A stretch of DNA of 30,900 bases from positions 1 through 30,900 of IMG/VR virus record IMGVR_UViG_3300020735_000042. The stretch is one strand, 5' to 3'. Under the pieces are notes generated by a model. That model was not told where the DNA came from and made no database searches. It saw only the letters and a program-made list of their open reading frames with translations. The position numbers and the translations under genes were made by a program. Origin of the DNA: a virus. Below, piece by piece: positions 15,262-22,652 of the stretch (position 1 is the stretch's first letter; every line of letters starts with the position of its first letter).

Positions 15262-15697
15262 TCTTCTTCGCCTTTGTTTTCTTAACTGCAGCTGCTAATT
15301 TTTCAGTTTTCGCTTCAACTACAGCTTCAACAGCCTTTGCTTTAGTTTTAACTTTTTTAACAGCAATAGTACTTTGTTCAACTACCACAACCGGAATTTC
15401 TTCAACTTTTTTAACTTCTTCTACAGCCGTTTTAATAAAAGCTTCTTCGATTTTATCATCGATATTGGCTTTAATTTCTTGTCTTGCAACATTTTCAACC
15501 TTAGCTAGTTCATCAACAGCTTCTTTAACTTCTTCAACTACAGCAGTTTCAACCTTAGCAACAACTACTTCAGCTTCTTTCTTAACTTCAACAACAGCTT
15601 CTTTAATTTCTTCTTTGATAGTTTCACCTTTAAATACCCACTTCAAAACAAAATAACCAGCTACTGCTACAATAATCGAACCAAATAATGTATCCAT
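15254..15697 (-). CDS. membrane-anchored Lys/Glu/Val/Ala-rich coiled-coil protein
   Basis: A 147-residue protein. Residues 1-20 (MDTLFGSIIVAVAGYFVLKW) form a hydrophobic helix or signal anchor. The rest is repeated EVKK/VAKVE/AVVEEVKEA heptads, giving a long helical region and a basic end (KLAAAVKKTKAKKNG). The composition recalls apolipoprotein-like or histone-like tails. It has a strong ribosome site (AGAGGAG). Function unknown. Confidence 0.65.
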   Translation of the reverse strand: MDTLFGSIIVAVAGYFVLKWVFKGETIKEEIKEAVVEVKKEAEVVVAKVETAVVEEVKEAVDELAKVENVARQEIKANIDDKIEEAFIKTAVEEVKKVEEIPVVVVEQSTIAVKKVKTKAKAVEAVVEAKTEKLAAAVKKTKAKKNG

Positions 15698-15730
15698 AAT
15701 TTTCTCCTCTTATAGGGTTATACCCAATTG

Positions 15731-15738
15731 TATTTATT
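15731..15738 (-). promoter_or_regulatory. late-promoter variant AATAAATA before the 15697 gene
   Basis: AATAAATA on the minus strand, overlapping the stop of the DUF6321-like gene, 33 bases upstream of the next ATG. Same variant as at 12489 and 28405. Confidence 0.42.
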
Positions 15739-16528
15739 TGTCTCTAAATTCTTTGATTGCAAACTTAATTGTTTTTGTATAACCAGGTGTTTCTTTTTTC
15801 AACACATTAGTTAATGATGTTGTGCCAACAAATCTGCTTGATGGATCATCAGAATTTTTTGATACCTTTTCGGCGCCAGTATATTCTTCACAATTCCACT
15901 TGCGTAATGCTAATGCCTTACGAGTAGGTTCGCCATTAGGTTTCTTCATTGGACCTTCAACACCACTCATGCGTGCGCAAAATGATTTGCGACGCCCAGC
16001 TGCTTTACTACCAGGTTTCAATTCTGACGGAGGTGTAGTTACTGGAGCTTTTAAATGACCGCCGATTTCTCTGTTATAATGATCACGACCTTTTTGTGTC
16101 AACCCACCAGTTGGATTTTTATATCCTTTAGCATCTTCTTCGACTTGAGAAGCTTTTAATGCTGATTTTGTTGGTGCACCTTTAGATCCAGGCTTACGCA
16201 TGTGCTCGCCCGAGCCATGTTTAATACGTTCTTGTTTAGCATGGATATTATCCCAAAGACCACGTTTTTCTATTAAATCTTGATCTATTTCCATAGCTGC
16301 ACCACCTGAGATAAATGAATTAACTCTATTATATGCGATTTGTTCTGATAAACTCTGTGTGTAGCCTCTTTGATACACTTCTCTTAGCGTATCAAATGGT
16401 ATACCAGATTGTTCGGATTTTTTAAACAGGGATATTACCTGTTTCGGCGAAAGGGCTACGACAACCCCTTGTTGCTCAACAAGAACTAGCTGAGGACTAG
16501 ATTGGAGACTTGTATCTTTCTTAGACAT
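15734..16528 (-). CDS. DUF6321-like phage protein
   Basis: A 264-residue protein with two recognisable blocks: GLWDNIHAKQERIKHGSGEH (90-109) and the basic Cys-containing block from GGLTQKGRDHYNREIGGHLK (141-160) to ALRKWNC (207-213), including PGSKAAGRRKSFCARMSGVE. The second block matches my memory of DUF6321, a domain found in many phages and sometimes fused to other enzymes; its activity is unknown. Residues 10-75 (SLFKKSEQSGIPFDTLREVY) look like a separate helical domain. Its own late promoter lies 65 bases upstream. Confidence 0.75.
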   Translation of the reverse strand: MSKKDTSLQSSPQLVLVEQQGVVVALSPKQVISLFKKSEQSGIPFDTLREVYQRGYTQSLSEQIAYNRVNSFISGGAAMEIDQDLIEKRGLWDNIHAKQERIKHGSGEHMRKPGSKGAPTKSALKASQVEEDAKGYKNPTGGLTQKGRDHYNREIGGHLKAPVTTPPSELKPGSKAAGRRKSFCARMSGVEGPMKKPNGEPTRKALALRKWNCEEYTGAEKVSKNSDDPSSRFVGTTSLTNVLKKETPGYTKTIKFAIKEFRDK

Positions 16529-16592
16529 TGGTGTTTCCCATAGGCTTAACCAAGAACAATTGCAGGGTTGCCGTAGCTTTCTGCGAACGATA

Positions 16593-16600
16593 TATTTATA
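16593..16600 (-). promoter_or_regulatory. T4-type late promoter for the DUF6321-like gene
   Basis: TATAAATA on the minus strand in the 74-base gap between 16528 and 16603. It leaves a leader of about 55 bases. I see no terminator hairpin in this gap. Confidence 0.58.
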
Positions 16601-16602
16601 AA

Positions 16603-18426
16603 TTATTTCTTTTTGACACTTTTAATAGGAGCAAATTTCTTCTGGCCAGCCTGTACGTCTTTCATCATATCATCTTTTTCTTTAGGAGTCATAGTATCAG
16701 GTGCACCAGCATGGAAAGTTTTACGATCATTTTCAGCAGCAGCGGCTCTCATTTTTGTTCCTGAAATACCTTCAGTACCTTCGGCATCAGGATCTCTTTC
16801 ACCAGCAGAATGAACTGCGATATTTTTAAAATTATAATAACCGTGTCTAGATCTAACACCGTTATATTTATCGAGCAATTCTTTATATTGCTTAGCTCTA
16901 TCACCGCCAGCAACAACGTGTAAATGTGTGGCACCAGCAGCATGAGCAGCTGCTGCATGATGAAGAATACTGGGCTGTGCTTCTGATGATGCAGTTATGT
17001 TAGCACCAGGAAATGCTTTTTTAGCATGTTTTATCTTCTGTTCAGCTGTTAGTGGATTTTTAGCATCATGCGAGTGAGAGAAGATAATACTGTGTGTACC
17101 GCCTGCAGCATTAGCATCATCTCTTGTTTTATTAATACCTTTTTCATGACCTTTGGTAATAGGTTGACCACGACCCCACCACATCCAATGATGTTTATCT
17201 TCAGGCTCTTTATTTTTAGTAGCCTGCATTTTACCTTTTAGAAAATTCTGGCGAGAAAATTCACCACGATCAACAAATTTAGTCATATCGCCATCTTTAT
17301 TAACAGCAACTGCACCTTCAGGAGAAGTAGCCTCGCCAGCAATAGAATGACCGAAATGATTGTTTTTTGCCATCACATGAGTAAGAACATCTTTGGCTTT
17401 TTGAAGATGGTGATGTAATTCAAGAGCCTGTTGAAAATCTTTCTTGTGTTGTGTGATATGACCGATATCGTCAGCATGCGATTGCATTAATTTTTCACGA
17501 GCAGCAGGTGTTTTTAATTTAGCAATAGCTTTTTCATGTTTATTAGTAAGATGTTGCATATAACCTTCAACAGAAGGCTTACCACCTGTTTTAATCATAT
17601 TGTTGACATGAGCTTCAAGATCAACACCATGGCCAGCAAGAGAATCTAAACTATCTGGTTTCATTCTCTTATAAAGTTGACGAGCAGCTTCTCTGTGCTG
17701 CTCAAAATCAGCCTGTTCTTTTGGTGTATAATTTGCTGGATTAACTTGTTCTGATGGATCAATATTATTGACATCTGGATGCTGTTGAAATTGCGAACGT
17801 CTTTTAGCATCAAGAGGTCCAGCTTTCATGTTTTCTAAATCACCCTTACCTTTATATTCGGTATGAGTAACAACACCAATTTTTGAATTGGAAATTCTTC
17901 TACCTTCAGCGCTATCTGCTGGTGTAGAATACGTAATGGTATTTGGTGTAAAGTTATGCTGACCACCTTTAGTTTGTACATCACCTTTACCATACATCAA
18001 GTCGCCTTGAAATACACCACCAGATTTTGGCATAATTTTAGGTAGGTGGTGTAATGCTTCTTTTAATTTAGTAACAAGACCAGGTGCATGGCCATGATTT
18101 TTTTCGATGTCTTCATCGGTGTAATTAATTTTAGGATCTTTGTTAAAAGCTGATTTAGTAGCAACGAAAAATTTACCTGACTTAGGATGAATACCATAAA
18201 CAATAGAGGGAGAACCATCATACTTTGTTGAGAAATGAGTATCAGTATCTTTACCAAGAAGATGATCATGAGCATCAGAAAGGAATTGATCTGCACGACC
18301 AACACCTTCGTTACCACCATGAATTACTTCATCGTCAAGATGAGGTAAGTGTGTTAACTTACCTTTTTTAGGATTGGTAGCTGGTTTATCAGCTTCTTCT
18401 TTTAAAAATTCTGCAAAACTTTTCAT
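16603..18426 (-). CDS. KxDG ligase-like domain fused to a nucleotidylyltransferase-like domain
   Basis: A 607-residue protein. Residues ~24-215 resemble the phage DUF6267 family, a covalent nucleotidyltransferase/ligase-like fold: FSTKYDGSPSIVYGIHPKSG (66-85) has the K68-x-D-G lysine motif, then FFVATKSAFNKDPKINYTDE and GGVFQGDLMYGKGD. Residues ~400-600 carry a HIGH-type nucleotidylyltransferase pattern: WWGRGQPITKGHEKGINKTR, VVAGGDRAKQYKELL and GISGTKMRAAAAEND. The order 'adenylate-forming lysine domain plus cytidylyltransferase-like domain' suggests RNA or nucleotide chemistry; the substrate is unknown. The N-terminus MKSFAEFLKEEA resembles a T4 capsid-targeting sequence. TAATG overlap with the upstream gene. 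Confidence 0.75.
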   Translation of the reverse strand: MKSFAEFLKEEADKPATNPKKGKLTHLPHLDDEVIHGGNEGVGRADQFLSDAHDHLLGKDTDTHFSTKYDGSPSIVYGIHPKSGKFFVATKSAFNKDPKINYTDEDIEKNHGHAPGLVTKLKEALHHLPKIMPKSGGVFQGDLMYGKGDVQTKGGQHNFTPNTITYSTPADSAEGRRISNSKIGVVTHTEYKGKGDLENMKAGPLDAKRRSQFQQHPDVNNIDPSEQVNPANYTPKEQADFEQHREAARQLYKRMKPDSLDSLAGHGVDLEAHVNNMIKTGGKPSVEGYMQHLTNKHEKAIAKLKTPAAREKLMQSHADDIGHITQHKKDFQQALELHHHLQKAKDVLTHVMAKNNHFGHSIAGEATSPEGAVAVNKDGDMTKFVDRGEFSRQNFLKGKMQATKNKEPEDKHHWMWWGRGQPITKGHEKGINKTRDDANAAGGTHSIIFSHSHDAKNPLTAEQKIKHAKKAFPGANITASSEAQPSILHHAAAAHAAGATHLHVVAGGDRAKQYKELLDKYNGVRSRHGYYNFKNIAVHSAGERDPDAEGTEGISGTKMRAAAAENDRKTFHAGAPDTMTPKEKDDMMKDVQAGQKKFAPIKSVKKK

Positions 18427-19742
18427 TACTTCTCGCTTCTGCTTTTAAACTTTACGCCACCAACTTCACCAGTAGCTTCTTTTTGTTTCCAATTAGGATT
18501 ACTTCTAGAACCAATAGCACTACCACCACCTTCCGAAGTAAATCTATCTTCATCATTTGGTTCTGAAATTTTTGATTTGCGAGGTTTACTTGTTACTGGT
18601 GCTTTAGGCGCTACGTGCTGTACGAATGATTGTCTAACTCTTTTTGGACCTGTCGTTTTAACTGGCTCAGTTTCTCTTTTTGGCGCTGGGCCATAAGCTT
18701 TAGAAGCATAAGGAGCTTTTGTCGAAGAAGCGAAACCTTTTGTTACCCCACTAACTTTTTTAATAGCTTGATCTAAAACTGGTTCGTATTTTTCTGATCC
18801 TATTCTTCTACCTTCAATTTTAGCACTGATACCACCTTTATGAGGAACAACTCTGAAGTGTTCGAAATGATCTAACTTTGCTGCATCATCTTGTATATCG
18901 TTCATATGATGAGTCGCACCGCCAGAGTTATCAGTTCTTGTATGAATTCTGTAGTGTTTAAATTTAGTTTGTGGAGCAACTCTGTCTTTTACATATTGAC
19001 GAAGATCTTCTGAACTTAAATTATTAGCAAGACCATTAGTTAGATGTTTCGCCATTTCTCTTTGTGTATTTAATGCTGATTCGTCAGCTGCTGCTACACT
19101 TTTCTTTTCATCTGGCGTACCTTCATCTCTCATTCTTTTATATTCATCATGATTATGAATGCCAAGATTATGAGTAAGAGTTTGATGACGTTCACGAGCG
19201 CCAGTTAATTCTCCGTTTTTCAACTTCGCCATATCTTCAAGAGAATCAAGACCATTATTACGAAGGTTCATATCTTTATTACCACCATATTTCATACTGA
19301 TACCAATATGACCCTGATTAGTTTTTAACATAATGTCTGCATCGCTGTTAGGATCGTCTTCTTTCGTAAATCTTTTGTGGTCGCCAGCTTGAGAAGTCCA
19401 AGCGCCTTCGTGAATAGTGTGATGGCCATCGGCAGCTAATTGGTTTCGCATATGTTCTGCTGCAGCTGCTGCATGTTGGTTAATTGTATGATACATACCA
19501 GGATGAAGTTCATCTAATTTACTTTTTATGTAGTTATGAACGTCTTGAGGCGATTTACCTTCTTCATCTCGATAAGATGAAAGAAATTTGTTTGGCGCTC
19601 CTGATTTGTGTGTTTTATGAATTAAATGAGATCCAGCAAGGATTTCATATAACTTTCCTTTTGCATCATTTAAATTAAATGCTTTTTCTTTTTTTGGCTT
19701 TTTTGAAGCTTCAATTAAAAACGATACGAACTTTAACATCAT
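18426..19742 (-). CDS. possible PD-(D/E)xK-type nuclease, candidate internal head protein
   Basis: A 438-residue, His-rich protein. The N-terminus MMLKFVSFLIEASKK fits a capsid-targeting sequence with LIE|A as a gp21-type cleavage point. GKLYEILAG (29-37, Glu on a helix), then SDADIMLK (133-140) and HIGISMKYG (145-153) form an E...D...(S)xK pattern resembling PD-(D/E)xK nucleases, with Ser in place of the usual acidic residue of ExK. C-terminal ~110 residues are Lys/Pro/Ser rich and probably disordered. Nuclease activity is a hypothesis. The tandem ATG at 19742/19739 follows AAGGAAAG and overlaps the HAD gene stop. Confidence 0.6.
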   Translation of the reverse strand: MMLKFVSFLIEASKKPKKEKAFNLNDAKGKLYEILAGSHLIHKTHKSGAPNKFLSSYRDEEGKSPQDVHNYIKSKLDELHPGMYHTINQHAAAAAEHMRNQLAADGHHTIHEGAWTSQAGDHKRFTKEDDPNSDADIMLKTNQGHIGISMKYGGNKDMNLRNNGLDSLEDMAKLKNGELTGARERHQTLTHNLGIHNHDEYKRMRDEGTPDEKKSVAAADESALNTQREMAKHLTNGLANNLSSEDLRQYVKDRVAPQTKFKHYRIHTRTDNSGGATHHMNDIQDDAAKLDHFEHFRVVPHKGGISAKIEGRRIGSEKYEPVLDQAIKKVSGVTKGFASSTKAPYASKAYGPAPKRETEPVKTTGPKRVRQSFVQHVAPKAPVTSKPRKSKISEPNDEDRFTSEGGGSAIGSRSNPNWKQKEATGEVGGVKFKSRSEK

Positions 19743-20371
19743 GCTTTCCTTGTAGTAACAATTGTTTCCCCAGTATCGGGATGGTGTTTAACGTGGTGAG
19801 CATGAAACTCAACGTCGGGATGTTTGCTTTTTAATGATAAAAATGCGTCAAGATTATCTTTCGAATCATCATAAAGATGAACTTTTTTATATCCTTCTTT
19901 ATTTATTAAATCATGGATAATTTGTTTCTTAGCTTCTGGAGGCTTCTTACCAAGATTACCAGCTCTACGTACATGAATTTTACTAATATCGATTCCATAT
20001 TTTTTCATAACATGAGCGAATTTGTCTTTATCATCAAGATCAGAACGAGCAGTTAATAATTCTACATTCTTATTATGCTTATGTATAGCTTTCATTTTAG
20101 CAATCATCTTACGAATAGGATGAGCCGATTTATCAAATAAATCAGCTGACTTGAACTCATGGAAATCATAGCTATGACCAGGAGGCAGCTGATGTGTGTT
20201 AAATTCTTGGTTGGTAAGAGTTTGTACTCTATTACCATGAGGATCTTTTACATGCACTCGAACCTTAGAATTATCATGAGTGAATAAAGTTTCATCAATA
20301 TCGAATGCATGAAGAGTTGGATGTTTTGGATCTAACATCTCAATCAGTTTGTGTTCTTTAAATGAAATCAT
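19739..20371 (-). CDS. HAD-superfamily phosphatase
   Basis: A 210-residue protein. HAD motif I is FDIDETLF (23-30, nucleophile D24, D26), motif II VELLTARS, the conserved Lys in NLGKKPPEAKKQII, and motif III/IV VHLYDDSKDNLDAF. This is close to the phosphatase module of polynucleotide kinase/phosphatases, and many phages carry similar stand-alone proteins. The start at 20371 (MISFKEHKLIE) is chosen over the ATG at 20383 because GGAAAGAAAA lies just before it. It is first in the run HAD, PD-(D/E)xK-like, ligase/nucleotidylyltransferase, all linked by stop/start overlaps, suggesting a joint nucleic-acid-end or nucleotide task. Late promoter at 20399-20406. Confidence 0.85.
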   Translation of the reverse strand: MISFKEHKLIEMLDPKHPTLHAFDIDETLFTHDNSKVRVHVKDPHGNRVQTLTNQEFNTHQLPPGHSYDFHEFKSADLFDKSAHPIRKMIAKMKAIHKHNKNVELLTARSDLDDKDKFAHVMKKYGIDISKIHVRRAGNLGKKPPEAKKQIIHDLINKEGYKKVHLYDDSKDNLDAFLSLKSKHPDVEFHAHHVKHHPDTGETIVTTRKA

Positions 20372-20387
20372 TTTTCTTTCCATAGTT

Positions 20388-20546
20388 CTATATTAACCTA
20401 TTTATACAAAAAGTAAATGAAAAAGGGAGGACCTTTCGATCCTCCCCCAAAACAGATAGATATGGTTGAGCGGAACCCCACCGTTTTCTCTCAACTATTC
20501 CGTAGCCTAATAAGCCTCGTGCCTCATACGTTATAACGTAATACAT
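20388..20546 (-). CDS. uncertain 52-codon ORF overlapping the candidate RNA
   Basis: A minus-strand frame opens at ATG 20546 (MYYVITYEARGLLGYGIVER...) and closes at TAG 20388, filling the gap before the HAD gene. It has no convincing Shine-Dalgarno, and its 3' part would have to encode the perfect terminator stem and the TATAAATA promoter. I think it more likely fortuitous, but a small protein cannot be excluded. Confidence 0.2.
   Translation of the reverse strand: MYYVITYEARGLLGYGIVERKRWGSAQPYLSVLGEDRKVLPFSFTFCINRLI
20399..20406 (-). promoter_or_regulatory. T4-type late promoter for the HAD-led operon
   Basis: TATAAATA on the minus strand, 27 bases upstream of the ATG at 20371 and immediately downstream of the terminator at 20420-20446, so the operon is insulated from upstream transcription. 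Confidence 0.62.
20420..20446 (-). terminator. intrinsic terminator
   Basis: On the minus strand GGGAGGA, an eight-base loop, TCCTCCC, then TTTTT: a perfect 7-bp GC-rich stem (20425-20431 with 20440-20446) with a U tract at 20420-20424. It ends transcripts from the gp41 side and any transcript started at 20561. Confidence 0.85.
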
Positions 20547-20555
20547 ATCATTTCT
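20420..20555 (-). ncRNA. candidate late small RNA, about 135 nt
   Basis: The 205-base space 20384-20588 holds no recognised gene but does hold, in transcription order, TATAAATA (20561-20568), this stretch, an intrinsic terminator and another TATAAATA. The stretch is more GC-rich than its surroundings and structured: a 14-base perfect palindrome TACGTTATAACGTA (20527-20540), repeated AGCCT/GCCTC units (20513-20526), and a nested hairpin GTTGAG...CTCAAC enclosing CGG...CCG (20464-20495). No tRNA or known RNA family fits. The 5' end is inferred from promoter spacing. Confidence 0.45.
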
Positions 20556-20560
20556 GAGAT

Positions 20561-20568
20561 TATTTATA
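20561..20568 (-). promoter_or_regulatory. T4-type late promoter of the candidate RNA
   Basis: TATAAATA on the minus strand, 20 bases past the stop at 20589, pointing into a gene-free stretch that ends in a terminator. Confidence 0.5.
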
Positions 20569-20588
20569 CAAAGAGTATAAGTTTTTTT

Positions 20589-20798
20589 CTACTTTGCAAA
20601 AATATTTTTTAAAAAGAAAGATGGTGTCCAAGAATCGAATCCACCACCAAGGTTTAAATGACGCATAAAAGCTCTTGCTTCAAGAAATTTATCGCCGGGG
20701 AATGACTTAATTACCTGATGAGTTGTTTCTTCGAATACATCATACTTTGTTTTATCCTGACCTTCAACGAGGTTATATGTCATCTTACGCTTGCTCAT
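20589..20798 (-). CDS. conserved small phage protein
   Basis: A 69-residue protein (MSKRKMTYNLVEGQDKTKYD...). The start at 20798 is set by GGAG seven bases upstream; longer versions would run through the neighbouring gene. The core YDVFEETTHQVIKSFPGDKF followed by EARAFMRHLNLGGGFDSWTP resembles a small protein found downstream of gp41 in T4-like phages, with a terminal hydrophobic SFFLKNIF. Function unknown. It overlaps the previous gene by 14 bases and is the last gene before the terminator. Confidence 0.68.
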   Translation of the reverse strand: MSKRKMTYNLVEGQDKTKYDVFEETTHQVIKSFPGDKFLEARAFMRHLNLGGGFDSWTPSFFLKNIFAK

Positions 20799-21156
20799 TC
20801 TTATACTCCATATAATGCTTGCTACAAGTACGACGGTATCCATTATCTGTAGGAAATCCAGATGAAATATAGTCGCCGCATCCCTCAACATCACAAAGGC
20901 CAATGATATCTTTGATCTTGCTCATATCGTTTTCAACAACAGCTTCACGAATATTTTCCCTCAAGTTTAAATCAAACTCATTGGAAATAGTAAGACCATC
21001 TGCACACAGAGGAACATATGCATCAGCACTAAACCGAAGACGATTATAGATCAGGTATCTGTACGAACCGCCTTCCTGAGCGTGTTCGACAATATGCTTC
21101 ATCACCCATTCAGTAACGAGTAGCTTGATGTCGTAATCAATATCTTCAATATTCAT
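20785..21156 (-). CDS. hypothetical protein with C-terminal zinc-ribbon-like motif
   Basis: A 123-residue protein. The C-terminal third reads GLCDVEGCGDYISSGF then RRTCSKHYMEYK: C-x4-C, and C-x2-H about 20 residues on, a likely single zinc site. The N-terminal part is helical and acidic (MNIEDIDYDIKLLVTEWVMK). The start overlaps the gp41 stop (ATGA) with GGGG upstream, so it is co-translated with the helicase. A replication-related role is inferred only from position. Confidence 0.65.
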   Translation of the reverse strand: MNIEDIDYDIKLLVTEWVMKHIVEHAQEGGSYRYLIYNRLRFSADAYVPLCADGLTISNEFDLNLRENIREAVVENDMSKIKDIIGLCDVEGCGDYISSGFPTDNGYRRTCSKHYMEYKNEQA

Positions 21157-22556
21157 TTGAACCCCGCAAACTTAGCCTTATCGAACTTGCTTACTTTCTT
21201 ATTACGTTCTGTATCTTCGTTCATAAACTTACCATTGTCCATAACTGGTCCATCATCAACTAAATCCTGAGCTGATTCTTCTACATCATAGAGACGCATT
21301 TTTGCACGATCAATGCCAACAACAAACCTACGATGCATCCCTGGGTCATTATAGCGATTCTTGAGCTGCTTAACCATAATTTGATTGACTGCTTCCAACT
21401 TTTCGTTGGAGTGAATCCCAAACATAAAATCAGCTGTGGCTGGGAGTCCAAAGGATTCTGATGTATCTTCCAATCCCAAGTCGCTGTTCGAATATCCGCT
21501 TCGAGTTGTTTGAGTCGCACTGACGACAGGGACATTAAACTCCACTGCGAGACCTCGTAACTCTTCTGCGATTGCCTTGACAAGGGTATAACTATTGACG
21601 TTGGCTCCATTTTTAATCCTTGATGACATACAAATATTTAGATAATCAATGTAAATAATGTCTGGAACAAATTTCTTTTTCAGTTGAAGTTCGTTGAGAA
21701 GATGACGGAAGTTAGCAGACCCTGCGCATGCTGTAGGATATTCCTTGACAATCAGCTTACCATTGGTTTTACCACGAACACGCTGAACTTTCTTATCGTA
21801 GACATCCTTAGGCAATAGTGCTAATTGATCAATGGTTGTATCAAGCAGGTTTGCGTCAATACGTTCTGCAATTTTTTCTTCCGCCATCTCCAACGTAATG
21901 TACAACACATTCTTGCCACTTACAAGATTAGATGCTGCACAATGACACATAAACAATGATTTACCTACGCCAGTACCCGCTAGGCATATGTTGAGCGTTT
22001 TACGAGGCAACCCGCCCTTAGTGATTTTGTTGAAGTACTCAAGATCGAACGGGAGCTTAACTTCCTTGGCGTGGTAGAAGTCATAGCGTGAATCCGCATC
22101 TTCAAGGAAGTCATGACCAATGTGCGTGTCAAACGATACAGCAAGTGCGTCCGAAAGGATTTGAGGTATACTGCCCTTTGAGGTTTTCCCAGTGCTGTCA
22201 TCAAGAATCCCGATTGACGCCATGATCGCATTATAGATTGCTTTGTCCTGACAGAATTTCTCTGTCTGGTCCATGAGCCAATCAATTTTGGTTTCTGGGT
22301 CTTGTTTGAGGTCGCTGACGACCAAACACGCTTGTCTGAATGTTTCTTCACCCATACCATCCTTTTGTGTAAGATCAATAGCCAATGCTTCCTTGGAAGG
22401 AAACGCATTGTACTTGTTTACGTATTCGGCGATGAGTTTGAAGATAATTCTATCTTGTTGATTTGTAAAGTAGTCGTCTTTGAGGAACGGAATAACCTTG
22501 CGACCATAATCTTCATTGAATACCAAGTTACTAAGAATCGTAGTTTCAATCGCCAT
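21153..22556 (-). CDS. 41: replicative DNA helicase, T4 gp41-like
   Basis: A 467-residue DnaB-family protein (T4 gp41 is of similar length). The N-terminal domain reads FLKDDYFTNQQDRIIFKLIA. The RecA-like core has Walker A CLAGTGVGKSLF (~191-202), then VLYITLEMAEEKIAERIDAN, Walker B IIYIDYLNIC, and the H3-type segment VVSATQTTRSGYSN. It unwinds the fork 5'-3' and works with gp61 primase and gp43. The ATG at 22556 is preferred; a TTG two codons upstream directly follows an in-frame stop. The leader carries a 12-bp hairpin. Confidence 0.94.
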   Translation of the reverse strand: MAIETTILSNLVFNEDYGRKVIPFLKDDYFTNQQDRIIFKLIAEYVNKYNAFPSKEALAIDLTQKDGMGEETFRQACLVVSDLKQDPETKIDWLMDQTEKFCQDKAIYNAIMASIGILDDSTGKTSKGSIPQILSDALAVSFDTHIGHDFLEDADSRYDFYHAKEVKLPFDLEYFNKITKGGLPRKTLNICLAGTGVGKSLFMCHCAASNLVSGKNVLYITLEMAEEKIAERIDANLLDTTIDQLALLPKDVYDKKVQRVRGKTNGKLIVKEYPTACAGSANFRHLLNELQLKKKFVPDIIYIDYLNICMSSRIKNGANVNSYTLVKAIAEELRGLAVEFNVPVVSATQTTRSGYSNSDLGLEDTSESFGLPATADFMFGIHSNEKLEAVNQIMVKQLKNRYNDPGMHRRFVVGIDRAKMRLYDVEESAQDLVDDGPVMDNGKFMNEDTERNKKVSKFDKAKFAGFK

Positions 22557-22599
22557 TTCCAATCATCCATCCCTACGTTACGTGCATAAATTTCTTCAG

Positions 22600-22630
22600 A
22601 CTCGACCATTGTTGCTTTCAATGGTCGAGT
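22600..22630. repeat. perfect 12-bp hairpin in the gp41 leader
   Basis: ACTCGACCATTG (22600-22611), seven-base loop, CAATGGTCGAGT (22619-22630). It lies in the 96-base gap between 22653 and the gp41 start at 22556. No U tract follows on the minus strand, so it is not a standard terminator; it could be an mRNA stabiliser, processing site or operator. Confidence 0.7.
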
Positions 22631-22652
22631 GCTATAATCATACTTTACTGAG

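Noticed and set aside
15156-15656. 166-codon plus-strand Thr/Ser/Ala-rich frame
   Set aside because: Complement of the repetitive Lys/Glu/Val/Ala-rich coiled-coil gene and dps; low-complexity artefact.
20447-20555. tRNA or tmRNA in the gene-free stretch
   Set aside because: No cloverleaf can be drawn: a GGTTCCGC-like segment is present but lacks a T-stem and acceptor pairing.
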